DNA of 64,000 nt from Psychrobacter faecalis (GCF_016107575.1 NZ_JABAST010000010.1:16396-80395); one strand, 5' to 3'; positions 7,562 through 15,289 are shown, numbered from the stretch's first letter. A program made the numbers and translations. The notes: generated by a model not told the origin, from the sequence alone.

Positions 7562-9262
7562 CTATTTTGGGTCAAGTTTGTGACCGATAGCGTTCTTCAT
7601 AAGCTTGATTTGCTGCCCAAGCCATACTTGTTGGTTGGCAGCTTCAGCTGTTGGATAGTTGGTTGGCATATTAACAGCAATTACTGTCGCTTGGACGACT
7701 CGCATCCCGCCAGGAAGTTGATATCTTAACCGCTCCTTGTGTTCACGTCTACCAATATATGTCATTAATTTGGTTTTAGTGGTACCGCGTTCGCCGCCTT
7801 TACGACACCAATGCTGATAGTAATCATATAAATCGTCAGTAAGGGCGCTGCAATAAGGTATTCCAGCCTCACCAGCCACCCAGTCATCATAAAACACTTC
7901 CCAGTTTGGTTGGCTTAAACGGATGAGCTGACGTTTGCTACTGGTCATGAGTGCTGGTGTATGTGCTGTCTGGCCTTTTAAATCAGTCATCATGAGCAAA
8001 GTGTAGAAAGCGCGTAGCATCTTGTCGTCAGTGTCAGATAATGCTGCCGCGACGTCATTTAAAATGGGTGCGGGAATCTTTTGTTGTGGATAGCAGACAA
8101 CATGACGTCTATCGTTTTGTTCTAATGACAGTGGCATCATATTGTTTGATAAGAATATCGCATTAACAAAGTTATCTTGCTGCCAACCGCTCATAAACTT
8201 TTTACTGATATAGATTGTATTTCCAGTGATGAGCTGCTTAACCATGCCCATCTGTGAATAGCGGTCACTTCCGCTAAATATCTCTTCAAATAATGCATAA
8301 AGCTTGTTTGATACCCAATCATTATATTGAGACTCAAGCTGACCTTGACCAAGTGTGACAGCATAATCGCCGTAGATACGTGACATGATGCGGTCAAAGA
8401 ATAGCGACTTACCTGCACCTTGCACTTCGCCGTGAAAGATAAGAGCCGTATCAAGCTTGGTACCAGGTTGCTGTAATGGAATGGCTAGCCATCTAAGCAC
8501 CCATTCATAGACTTCTTGTTTGCCTTCGCACAAATGTAATAGCAGGTCAGTGATCGGCTTGCACATCTTGGCAGCGTCTTTGATATCTGTCTCAATAGGC
8601 TTTAGTGGTAGGCCATCAAACGTATTGATAGCAATATCTTTTTCATGCTTGGGTGTTTTGGTGCGAGTAGGGTCAAACCAGATGTTATCCGCTTTAATAG
8701 TAATACGCGCCTCTGACTTAAGCCAGATCTCATACTCATTAGGGCGTGCTAGTTTGATGGTATCAACGGGCAGACGAACGCGCTCAACGTCATCCCAAAC
8801 TTCTTTGGTGCCATAGATAAGGAAGTAGCGCTGGAACATCGATTGAGCTTCGACAGCCATCATTACATCAAGGTCTTTTGCAACTTCTGACTTTGCAATC
8901 TTACGATGCTTCGTTTCCCACCAACGTGCTGCTAATTTCTTATTACCAATTTCATTAGCAAACTGCGTCTTTGTATACTCAATCTTTTGCTCTGTGTCAT
9001 AGACTTTATTGGTTACTTTGCCGATATCAGTGATTTGAGCGTAACGCTTGAGCATTGCCGCCAGTCGCATTTCTTGTTCAATATCAGCCGGTACATTGCC
9101 GTTATGTTGAGTGGTAGGCGCAGTATTATTAGACTGATCGTCATTGGCCGCTTGCGTCACGATTGACTGATTGGCTAGCGCATGCTTGATTTGACGTGCT
9201 ACTTCATTAAGTCCAGATGCAGCGGCGAGGTCGTTAAAGTCTGTATGTTGTTTGCCTTGCAT
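7562..9262 (-). CDS. phage primase-helicase, C-terminal SF3 helicase part (P4 alpha/DUF5906 type)
   Basis: 566 residues. Walker A is GEVQGAGKS (about 278-286), Walker B ALFEEIF, and the sensor-like AIFLSNN follows; together they mark the DUF5906-type superfamily 3 helicase. The N-terminal residues HTDFNDLAAASGLNEV correspond to the segment that normally follows the Toprim domain inside single-chain P4-like primases. Here that segment starts a separate protein whose ATG overlaps the Toprim gene stop as TAATG. Probably the replicative helicase of the phage, working with the upstream primase and the iteron region downstream. Confidence 0.88.
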   Translation of the reverse strand: MQGKQHTDFNDLAAASGLNEVARQIKHALANQSIVTQAANDDQSNNTAPTTQHNGNVPADIEQEMRLAAMLKRYAQITDIGKVTNKVYDTEQKIEYTKTQFANEIGNKKLAARWWETKHRKIAKSEVAKDLDVMMAVEAQSMFQRYFLIYGTKEVWDDVERVRLPVDTIKLARPNEYEIWLKSEARITIKADNIWFDPTRTKTPKHEKDIAINTFDGLPLKPIETDIKDAAKMCKPITDLLLHLCEGKQEVYEWVLRWLAIPLQQPGTKLDTALIFHGEVQGAGKSLFFDRIMSRIYGDYAVTLGQGQLESQYNDWVSNKLYALFEEIFSGSDRYSQMGMVKQLITGNTIYISKKFMSGWQQDNFVNAIFLSNNMMPLSLEQNDRRHVVCYPQQKIPAPILNDVAAALSDTDDKMLRAFYTLLMMTDLKGQTAHTPALMTSSKRQLIRLSQPNWEVFYDDWVAGEAGIPYCSALTDDLYDYYQHWCRKGGERGTTKTKLMTYIGRREHKERLRYQLPGGMRVVQATVIAVNMPTNYPTAEAANQQVWLGQQIKLMKNAIGHKLDPK

Positions 9263-10272
9263 TACGCCGCATCCTTATCTAGTAAATCAAAACTTGGTAC
9301 TACCATCTCACCATTAATAGCGATGGCGGCGTTACGTGCCTCACGAATACCCGTATTGTACTCAATCAAAGGCTTGGGCTCTTTACCCTCTGCAATGGCT
9401 TTATCGCGCATCTTAATAGCTGTGGCAGTATCGTCATCGGCGATAATAATAATACGATGATCAGGATATTGAGCGCGTATAGATTGGGCGACCGGTATTA
9501 GATTGTTTGCGTTAAATGCCACAATCACAGGCAAGCTATAGCTCATTGCGTCAAACACAGTAGCGCCAGTTGCGTAACCTTCACAGATGAGTATCACGCC
9601 GCCGCCAAACATAGCAGGGCTGCCAATCGTAAAGTAAGCGCCGCTTACCAAGCCGCCTTTTAAAAACAACTTTTCGCTGTCAGGTGCAATGGTTTGCACG
9701 TTGACCAGTGTTATTTGTTGTTTGTCAGCATTGTGGTAATACATCGGGATGATTAAGTTATCATTAGCGTCTTGGCTCAACCCAATTGCTGAGACGTTTT
9801 TGCGTAGTAAGTAAGGGTGATCGTCAGCTGCTGGCTTTGAGTTATCCCAAATGATTTGGGCACGACTGGCAGCATCAATGCGAGCCTGGCGCTTTTCAGC
9901 TTTCTCAACGGCTTCACGCTCGACTTGCTGTGATTGCCAGTGTGCGCGTTGCTCATCTGTGACCATGCTAGTCGCATCAATCCCTATTGCGCCTGCAATC
10001 AGCTTGTTAGTCTCATAAACATCAAGACCAGTGTATTGCTGTACGAGCATGAAGCCATTGCCAGCGCCGCACTGTGAGCATATCCAAGTCCCTTCACCGC
10101 GCTTATCATCACAACGAAATCTATTAGAGCCGCCGCACATAGGACATGACTGATGCTGATGGGCAGCTTTACTGAAGCTAATGCCTGCCGCAGGGAATAT
10201 GGTCGAGACATAATTACCGACAGCTGCTGCGCGTATGGCGTCAAAGTCTAAAGGGGTGCGTTTATCTGTCAT
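9262..10272 (-). CDS. phage primase, zinc finger and Toprim part (P4 alpha type)
   Basis: 336 residues from the ATG at 10272, which has GGAG seven bases upstream; a reading from 10314 is less likely. A zinc-binding domain near residues 37-65 shows CPMCGG, then ICSQCGAG. The Toprim core has the catalytic Glu in LICEGYATGATVFDA and the acidic motif IIIADDDTA. It synthesises primers for phage replication. The protein ends VVPSFDLLDKDAA, exactly where P4-like primases continue toward their helicase half, which here is the next gene. Confidence 0.9.
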   Translation of the reverse strand: MTDKRTPLDFDAIRAAAVGNYVSTIFPAAGISFSKAAHQHQSCPMCGGSNRFRCDDKRGEGTWICSQCGAGNGFMLVQQYTGLDVYETNKLIAGAIGIDATSMVTDEQRAHWQSQQVEREAVEKAEKRQARIDAASRAQIIWDNSKPAADDHPYLLRKNVSAIGLSQDANDNLIIPMYYHNADKQQITLVNVQTIAPDSEKLFLKGGLVSGAYFTIGSPAMFGGGVILICEGYATGATVFDAMSYSLPVIVAFNANNLIPVAQSIRAQYPDHRIIIIADDDTATAIKMRDKAIAEGKEPKPLIEYNTGIREARNAAIAINGEMVVPSFDLLDKDAA

Positions 10273-10762
10273 TGTGTCTCTCCATATTGCGTTTGGAACT
10301 TTCTGAAATCCCATGAATATGACGAATTAATGCTTGGCAATCTCTTTGAATACGGGCATTTTCGTCAGGTTCGATAATCTTGTCAGCATAAGCGTCAATA
10401 GCAGTGCTATTGAGGTCTGCAAACTTTTGACCTAACAAAGCAAGGTCCATCATTTCATCACACTGAGTATCGGGGGCAGGCAGTAAAAACCATCCGGCGC
10501 TGCCATGAGCGCAGCAGATAGCATCCATGATTAACGACGACTGGGTATGTTCGAGTACTAGTTCAATCGTTTCAGGCGCAAGCGTGTGGCTGCTACGGTT
10601 TGGATTCACTTGTAAAGCAAGCGTGTTGTAGTTAACGCCATAAATATCAGCAATCTTGCCCAGTGTGCCACGTTCTTTTTTGCAAGCGTGGTAGACGGCT
10701 TGTTCAAGTGATAATACGCAATGTTCTGCGCGCTGAGCTGATGTAAATATTGTGGTCGACAT
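10262..10762 (-). CDS. phage regulatory protein, CII-like (CP76 family)
   Basis: 166 residues. Residues 18-70 (LEQAVYHACKKERGTLGKI, YGVNYNTLALQVNPNRSSH) match the pattern of the phage regulatory CII family, whose DNA-binding domain has a conserved N.L...NP. The C-terminal half is helical and acidic. Probably a transcription activator in the lysis/lysogeny decision or of replication genes. It is the second gene of the leftward early operon, and its end overlaps the primase start. Confidence 0.75.
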   Translation of the reverse strand: MSTTIFTSAQRAEHCVLSLEQAVYHACKKERGTLGKIADIYGVNYNTLALQVNPNRSSHTLAPETIELVLEHTQSSLIMDAICCAHGSAGWFLLPAPDTQCDEMMDLALLGQKFADLNSTAIDAYADKIIEPDENARIQRDCQALIRHIHGISESSKRNMERHNDR

Positions 10763-10803
10763 ATTGCCCCCGTTATTGTCGTTCTTTTATTTTTGCTTAA
10801 GCG

Positions 10804-11064
10804 TTAAGCTAGTTGTTGTTGATTACTTGGATCGTTGGCTGGAGCGGGAGTTGGAAATATATCTGGACGTAACTCGTGATATGGGACGCCAGTTGCTTCG
10901 CTAATTTTTACAACATACTTAGCAGAGGCTTTACCATCTCTATTTAGCCATTGCCAAACGTTTTGTTGTTTGGTGTTAATTAGGTTTGCAAGCTCAGTTT
11001 GACCGCCCGCTGCTTTAACTGCTTTGGCAAGTGCTTGTTTAGGTGTAATAGGTTTAAGATTCAT
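10804..11064 (-). CDS. Cro/YdaS-like DNA-binding protein
   Basis: 86 residues. The pattern QALAKAVKAAGGQTELANLI, then KQQNVWQWLNRDGKASAKYV, is the helix-turn-helix of the YdaS/Cro family. The last ~20 residues are Pro/Asn/Gln-rich. It is divergently transcribed from the CI-like gene and is the first leftward early gene, hence a Cro analogue that would compete for the operators between 11076 and 11138. Confidence 0.85.
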   Translation of the reverse strand: MNLKPITPKQALAKAVKAAGGQTELANLINTKQQNVWQWLNRDGKASAKYVVKISEATGVPYHELRPDIFPTPAPANDPSNQQQLA

Positions 11065-11075
11065 GATGTAAATCC

Positions 11076-11138
11076 TTTGTTGTTAATTTTATTGTATTTA
11101 ATCATTTGTTGTTAATACTGTCAAATCTTTTGTTGTTA
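11076..11138 (-). promoter_or_regulatory. leftward early promoter with three TTTGTTGTTA operators
   Basis: TTTGTTGTTA occurs at 11076-11085, 11105-11114 and 11129-11138. Minus-strand -35 TTGACA (11119-11124) and -10 TAAATA or TTAAAT (17-18 bp spacer) overlap the central and right operators. The segment 11099-11137 is nearly identical, in opposite orientation, to 12059-12097 beyond the repressor gene. This is the expected binding region for CI-like and Cro-like proteins. Confidence 0.75.
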
Positions 11139-11190
11139 GCTTTGTAACTTCATTTGTTTTAAATTACTGATAATTATGGAGGCAATAGTT

Positions 11191-11874
11191 ATGGCACTTG
11201 GACAGCGAGTTAAAGAGGCAAGAGAGTTTAGAGGTCTCAAACAAGGTGAGCTTGCTGATCTAATCGGTTGGACACAGCAAGCATTATCTACATTAGAAAA
11301 AAGAGATAGTAAGAAGAGCTCTTATTCTGCTCAAATAGCGAAAGCACTGGACATTGACATTGATTGGTTGATGAGCGGTATGGGCGAAATGATTAAAAAG
11401 GAAAAAGAGAAGGGAGACGGTATAGTTAAAAACCCTATTAAGTACGTTCCAGTTAAAGGTTCAGCTCAGATGGGTGATAATGGATATTGGCTGGAGCTAG
11501 ATTACATGGGGAATGGTGGGGATGGATACTTAGAAGTAAATAATGCTAGTGATTCAGCGTATGTCATACGTGCCGTAGGTGACAGCATGTTCCCTGCATT
11601 GCGTTCAGGCTGGTATATAGTATTTGACCCTAAAAGAGAGCCATGCGCAGGAGAATACGTACATATCGTATTAAGAGATGGGCGCAACATGATAAAAGAA
11701 TTTGTCAGTTGCCAACATGGCATTATTACTGTCATTTCTGTTAATGGCATGGAGCGTATGTCTTTTAATTGCGAAGATGTGAATGTTTTAAATCCATTCG
11801 TAGAGATACAGCCGCCTAGCAGACTACGCGACGAGCTGCACCTATTAGATAATGAATGCACAGGAATATTATAA
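11191..11874 (+). CDS. CI-like phage repressor with S24 peptidase domain
   Basis: 227 residues from the ATG at 11191, which has GGAGG eight bases upstream; an in-frame ATG at 11176 lies before that site. Helix-turn-helix about residues 4-60 (LGQRVKEAREFRGL, LADLIGWTQQALSTLEKRD). The S24/LexA fold follows, with the Ser in VGDSMFP (S132) and the Lys in GRNMIKEF (K169). The usual Ala-Gly cleavage pair is Met-Gly here (AQMGDNGYW, about 94-95). It maintains lysogeny by blocking the two promoters flanking its gene; the active-site pair suggests RecA-stimulated self-cleavage, unless the altered site prevents it. Confidence 0.9.
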   Translation: MALGQRVKEAREFRGLKQGELADLIGWTQQALSTLEKRDSKKSSYSAQIAKALDIDIDWLMSGMGEMIKKEKEKGDGIVKNPIKYVPVKGSAQMGDNGYWLELDYMGNGGDGYLEVNNASDSAYVIRAVGDSMFPALRSGWYIVFDPKREPCAGEYVHIVLRDGRNMIKEFVSCQHGIITVISVNGMERMSFNCEDVNVLNPFVEIQPPSRLRDELHLLDNECTGIL

Positions 11875-11999
11875 TGACTAGTAGGCCATGGGTAGAATAT
11901 TGGATTGAGCATTACTTTGCGCATGCTAAGCCAGTCTCAAAAGACAATCCTTTAGCTCATGGTTGGTGTGTCTATATAGAAGTTTATGAGTTTGATTAA
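11874..11999 (+). CDS. 41-residue protein coupled to the repressor gene
   Basis: The start overlaps the repressor stop as TAATG and has AGGA seven bases upstream. The product begins MTSRPWVEYWIEHYFAHAKP and ends YIEVYEFD; it is rich in aromatic residues and has no membrane segment. Not recognised. Tight coupling suggests co-expression in the lysogen, compatible with an immunity, superinfection-exclusion or repressor-modulating role, all speculative. Confidence 0.5.
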   Translation: MTSRPWVEYWIEHYFAHAKPVSKDNPLAHGWCVYIEVYEFD

Positions 12000-12058
12000 C
12001 TAAACCCCGCTAATTTTATAACGTGTTTTGTTGTTCAATTTTAACTATTTTAAATATA

Positions 12059-12120
12059 AACAACAAAAGATTTGACATTATTAACAACAAATGATTAATA
12101 TATACCCGTAATCAACAAAA
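12059..12120 (+). promoter_or_regulatory. rightward early promoter with AACAACAAA operators
   Basis: -35 TTGACA (12072-12077), 18-bp spacer, -10 TAATAT (12096-12101). AACAACAAA, the complement of the operators on the other side of the repressor, occurs at 12059-12067 and 12083-12091, with a weaker ATCAACAAAA at 12111-12120. It drives the 12134-15289 operon toward xis/int and would be shut off by the CI-like repressor. Confidence 0.75.
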
Positions 12121-12133
12121 CGGGTATAACGTC

Positions 12134-12358
12134 ATGTCTCAATATCAAACCAACGGAACGGTCCCACCAACGCGCGCTCAACAACAGATTGAGCGCCTAC
12201 AACTAATCCTAGCTGAACGTAACCAGCAACTCCAAGCCGCTGAGCAGAAACTTACTCAAACCGAAATAACCAACAAATTAGCGCGTAGAAATACACGCTG
12301 GTTTATGGCGCTTTGCACCCTATTGATTGTCGCTATGACGATGGGGGGTGTGGCATGA
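12134..12358 (+). CDS. small coiled-coil membrane protein
   Basis: 74 residues. Residues 16-52 form a Gln/Glu/Leu-rich coiled coil (QQQIERLQLILAERNQQLQ), followed by a short basic stretch and a transmembrane segment at about 56-73 (FMALCTLLIVAMTMGGV). Probable topology is cytoplasmic coil anchored in the inner membrane. First gene of the rightward early operon. Function unknown; small membrane proteins at this place often act in superinfection exclusion or host takeover, which is only an analogy. The stop overlaps the next start. Confidence 0.7.
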   Translation: MSQYQTNGTVPPTRAQQQIERLQLILAERNQQLQAAEQKLTQTEITNKLARRNTRWFMALCTLLIVAMTMGGVA

Positions 12359-13074
12359 GCACTCAAAACAAGCTAGGCAAGCTAATCACACGCTTTGAAA
12401 TCGGTTTTGATAACGAAACCAAAGCTGATATTGATGCTTTAAAAGCGAAAATCGACGCTGTGACACTTGCACTGTCAGTTAAAAATGACAGTCACGGCGA
12501 CCGCTTACTTGCAGCCATGCAAGCTGAAGCAGCTAATGATGCGCCTGTAACGCACTCTCCTTGGGAAAATGATCTTAACCGCGAAACCGTCAACGATGTC
12601 GATTATCTAAGCAGTGATTTAGACGAATGCGTCCCACATATCGATGATGTATTAGACCAACCTAATTGGCTATCTGAATCAGTACCACAAATCACCCAAG
12701 CTGATATGCAGCTTATCTTTATCAAAAACCTATCCGAAACACTTATCCAGCGCATGCATAGCATGGACCGTTTTAGCGAAGACGACTATGCGATTGGTGG
12801 TGATAAATTGATGGCGTGGGACATCGTGATTGGTAAAAATTCCTTTAATGTTAAGCGTCCTAATTTTGCGATTGTCATAGCAACATCAAATATAGAGCAT
12901 AGTGATAAATCAAGCTTTGGCATAGCCGATCTTACTAGCCGTTTTTCAATGAATCAGTTTATTCATACAGGTCAGTACGTAAAGATATCGGTTTGGCACA
13001 ACGAAACTTATCGCACCATAACCGAAGCCGAACTGCCAGCCTTCCGTGCGGCGTTGGAGGCTTGCTATGCGTAA
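12355..13074 (+). CDS. acidic phage protein, unknown function
   Basis: 239 residues from the ATG that overlaps the previous stop as ATGA; a GTG/ATG reading from 12313 would lie inside the previous gene. The N-terminus has an amphipathic helix (KADIDALKAKIDAVTLAL); residues ~60-115 are strongly acidic and probably disordered; the C-terminal half (about 135-239) looks like a folded alpha/beta domain with YAIGGDKLMAWDIVIG and NFAIVIATSN. I recognise no family. Confidence 0.7.
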   Translation: MSTQNKLGKLITRFEIGFDNETKADIDALKAKIDAVTLALSVKNDSHGDRLLAAMQAEAANDAPVTHSPWENDLNRETVNDVDYLSSDLDECVPHIDDVLDQPNWLSESVPQITQADMQLIFIKNLSETLIQRMHSMDRFSEDDYAIGGDKLMAWDIVIGKNSFNVKRPNFAIVIATSNIEHSDKSSFGIADLTSRFSMNQFIHTGQYVKISVWHNETYRTITEAELPAFRAALEACYA

Positions 13075-13420
13075 TATCGCCAATATCAAGCCGAGTACTA
13101 TCTTAGTATCGCTCATGCACAACGCCAAACTTAGCAACGCTGTCAGCCGTACCGCTTTACGCGATGCCGAAAACCAGTGGTGCAAGCATATTGCCAAGCC
13201 AATCGAACTACGCGACCAGCACACTATGCTTGATGTCGCTGAGCAACTGCGCCTAGTAATCGTGCAAGTGTCACAGCGTCGTTGCCGTATCAATCCAATG
13301 TACTGGGCGGTATTGGTGCATTTAGAAGCTGACTTACGCAAGGCGTTTGCTCATAACATCAACCTTGAGCCGCTACTTGACGTCGTAGCTGCCAATAGCG
13401 AACACAGTGAGGTGGCGTAA
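13067..13420 (+). CDS. helical phage protein, unknown function
   Basis: 117 residues from the ATG at 13067 with GGAGG six bases upstream; it overlaps the end of the previous gene by 8 bases. Predicted mostly helical, with a basic central part (EQLRLVIVQVSQRRCRINPM) and one conserved-looking WCKHIAKPIELRDQHTM segment. No known motif. Its stop overlaps the next start (TAATG). Confidence 0.65.
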   Translation: MRNIANIKPSTILVSLMHNAKLSNAVSRTALRDAENQWCKHIAKPIELRDQHTMLDVAEQLRLVIVQVSQRRCRINPMYWAVLVHLEADLRKAFAHNINLEPLLDVVAANSEHSEVA

Positions 13421-13941
13421 TGTCTATCAATACCCAAAAACGTAAAGGGCCTTTGCTAATTAATATCAGTGGCGCACCACACATCGGTGTCACTACAGCC
13501 TGCGAACGCGTGCAGCGGTGCTTAAATGCGCAAGGCATTATCACTGACGTTATCGTACTTGAGCGCGGTATCGATGTAGTCAACTTTGATGATGACTATT
13601 TGCTTGGCAACTATAGCCACTTGGATGTCATCTTGTTTGATAAGCATCGCAATGCTGACTCTGCTGTCAAACGTCGTATGATTCAGCCGCTTTGGGACAC
13701 TGAGGGCGTCGTACCCGATATCAGCGTCTTACTCAGCTGCACACCTGATAATTATAAGTGTCAAATACGCAATCGTATCGACAAGCGCAAGAAGTTTGAA
13801 CATCACGGCTATTACCTGGCAATCGATAGGGAGCATTACGGTACGCGCAATCATCATGTCGTCAATATCGATGGTAAAAACGGGCAGTTATACGCAGCCG
13901 GTACGATTAAAAGTCTGATATTACGGGAGCTAAAGCGATGA
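13420..13941 (+). CDS. P-loop NTPase/nucleotide-kinase-like protein with degenerate Walker A
   Basis: 173 residues. The start LLINISGAPHIGVTTACERV has the strand-loop-helix shape of a nucleotide kinase P-loop, but the Lys of GxxxxGK(S/T) is Val (GAPHIGVTT). DVILFDKHR resembles the next acidic strand, and CQIRNRIDKRKKFEHHGYYL the basic lid of thymidylate-kinase-like enzymes. Without the P-loop Lys normal phosphotransfer would be impaired, so this is either a pseudo-kinase, an enzyme with a different phosphate-binding residue, or a regulatory nucleotide sensor. Family assignment is tentative. Confidence 0.55.
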   Translation: MSINTQKRKGPLLINISGAPHIGVTTACERVQRCLNAQGIITDVIVLERGIDVVNFDDDYLLGNYSHLDVILFDKHRNADSAVKRRMIQPLWDTEGVVPDISVLLSCTPDNYKCQIRNRIDKRKKFEHHGYYLAIDREHYGTRNHHVVNIDGKNGQLYAAGTIKSLILRELKR

Positions 13942-14150
13942 GTAAAACATTATCCCTTAACCGCCGTGCTCATTTATTTGTCAGAGATGACGCACTATTT
14001 ATCAAGCTGCAAACGCCGCATAACAAAATGCCAGACAAAGCAGATATTTATATCCTTAAAAAATTCAGCATCGACCGCTTAAAAGACATACGTGACTGGG
14101 CAGATGCAATGATCCAAGCAAGTGAGAGTAGTAATGTCAAAAAAGATTAA
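13938..14150 (+). CDS. small phage protein, unknown function
   Basis: 70 residues, overlapping the kinase-like gene by 4 bases (ATGA). The sequence MSKTLSLNRRAHLFVRDDALF begins as a beta-rich domain and ends with a helix (SIDRLKDIRDWADAMIQAS). Not recognised. Its stop lies inside the next gene. Confidence 0.6.
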   Translation: MSKTLSLNRRAHLFVRDDALFIKLQTPHNKMPDKADIYILKKFSIDRLKDIRDWADAMIQASESSNVKKD

Positions 14151-14352
14151 AAGAATCACGTTTGCAGCAAATAATTATGGCCTGAGTTGGCTAGAAGTAG
14201 ACACAAGCTGCTGGGAAATTGTAGACGCATGCAGTGCTGGTCGTCACCTGGTTGGTCGGGCATGTCGCTTGGCTGACCGTGGGATGAAAATAGAATATCG
14301 CTACGGTATCGGCTATAAGCGTATCGAAGCGAATGTTGAGAAGATGGGGTAA
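14134..14352 (+). CDS. small phage protein, unknown function
   Basis: 72 residues from the ATG at 14134, with GAGAG upstream; a GTG four codons earlier is less likely. It overlaps the previous gene by 17 bases. Basic, with FAANNYGLSWLEVDTSCWEI and two Arg/Gly-rich segments (RHLVGRACRLADRGMKI). Possibly nucleic-acid binding from its charge; no family recognised. Confidence 0.6.
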   Translation: MSKKIKRITFAANNYGLSWLEVDTSCWEIVDACSAGRHLVGRACRLADRGMKIEYRYGIGYKRIEANVEKMG

Positions 14353-14355
14353 GTA

Positions 14356-14556
14356 ATGGCTGATGATGCTGATCGCGCAAACGACTATGTTGATTTAACA
14401 CTGGCTCACTGTCTAAGTCGCGCACCAAAATTTGATAAACCGTCACTGACAGAATGTTTGGAATGTGGCGAAGATATACCGGCTAGACGCCAAGCCGTGG
14501 GCGGGGTAACGCTCTGTGTAGACTGCCAAAGCGTATTTGAGAGAAGGGGACGGTGA
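14356..14556 (+). CDS. DksA/TraR-type zinc finger protein
   Basis: 66 residues ending with the C4 finger CLECGEDIPARR and LCVDCQSVFERR, the hallmark of short TraR/DksA-like phage proteins. The N-terminal helix (DDADRANDYVDLTLAHCL) carries an acidic DxxD-type tip. Such proteins insert into the RNA polymerase secondary channel and alter promoter choice without needing ppGpp. Last-but-two gene of the early operon; it could help the phage redirect host transcription. Confidence 0.85.
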   Translation: MADDADRANDYVDLTLAHCLSRAPKFDKPSLTECLECGEDIPARRQAVGGVTLCVDCQSVFERRGR

Positions 14557-14669
14557 TGCTAACCAATAATGAGCAATTATTAGTAATTACCGGCATGGCT
14601 ATCTTGCTTGGCATGTTGGTAGTCGCCATGATTTGGTTGTTGTCGATTGAGATGAATAAAGGGGAATGA
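14556..14669 (+). CDS. 37-residue single-span membrane peptide
   Basis: Starts by TGATG overlap with the finger protein stop and ends by ATGA overlap with the next gene. Residues 8-30 form one hydrophobic span (LLVITGMAILLGMLVVAMIW), flanked by polar ends. The perfect fit into the overlap chain supports it as a real gene. Function unknown. Confidence 0.6.
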   Translation: MLTNNEQLLVITGMAILLGMLVVAMIWLLSIEMNKGE

Positions 14670-15289
14670 CTGTGAGTAATACAAAAGAACGCCCAATAAT
14701 CTTGACCACGCAAGAAGTTAACGCAGTGCTAGCAGGTAATAAGACGCAGCATAGAGTGCCTGTATTAACCGCGAAGGAGATTGACGAAGGTTTTGAATGG
14801 GATTTTAGTGCAGAGGGTGATAGCGCTGTCTGTATAAAAGAAATAGATGACGAACGGCAAGAGGTTTTGCTTAAACCTTGTCCTTTTGGAGCTATCGGTG
14901 ATCGATTGTGGGTGCAGGAGCCAACACATACAGCTAATAGTTGGGACTGGTTTTATGATGCGACGCACTCGTTAGTTAAATGCAAAGACCCTTATACGCC
15001 AAGTGATTTGTACTTACCATGGGATGATGATCATCAAGAATATACTGGACCTATTGACGCTGAACACATGCCATATTGGGCAAGCCGTCTAATCTTGGAA
15101 ATAACCGATATTAGCATTGAGCGTGTGCAAGACATAACGCTTGGCGATTCACTAAAAGAGGCGCGCGATGGGTTGATGGATTTTGCTGCTGACTACTGGA
15201 TGGTAAAGCATGGCGAGGCTGCATGGTTTACAAACCCTTGGGTATGGGTGATTGAGTTTAAAGTAATAGATGGGGTGACAGATGACTAA
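14666..15289 (+). CDS. ASCH-like phage protein
   Basis: 207 residues with the pattern of a widespread phage family: ERPIILTTQEVNAVLAGNKT near the start, then CPFGAIGDRLWVQE, MPYWASRLILEITDISIERV, DITLGDSLKEARDG, and NPWVWVIEFKVI at the end. ASCH domains resemble RNA-binding PUA folds and may bind nucleotides or RNA. The exact role in phages is not established. It overlaps both neighbours by a few bases. Confidence 0.8.
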   Translation: MTVSNTKERPIILTTQEVNAVLAGNKTQHRVPVLTAKEIDEGFEWDFSAEGDSAVCIKEIDDERQEVLLKPCPFGAIGDRLWVQEPTHTANSWDWFYDATHSLVKCKDPYTPSDLYLPWDDDHQEYTGPIDAEHMPYWASRLILEITDISIERVQDITLGDSLKEARDGLMDFAADYWMVKHGEAAWFTNPWVWVIEFKVIDGVTDD

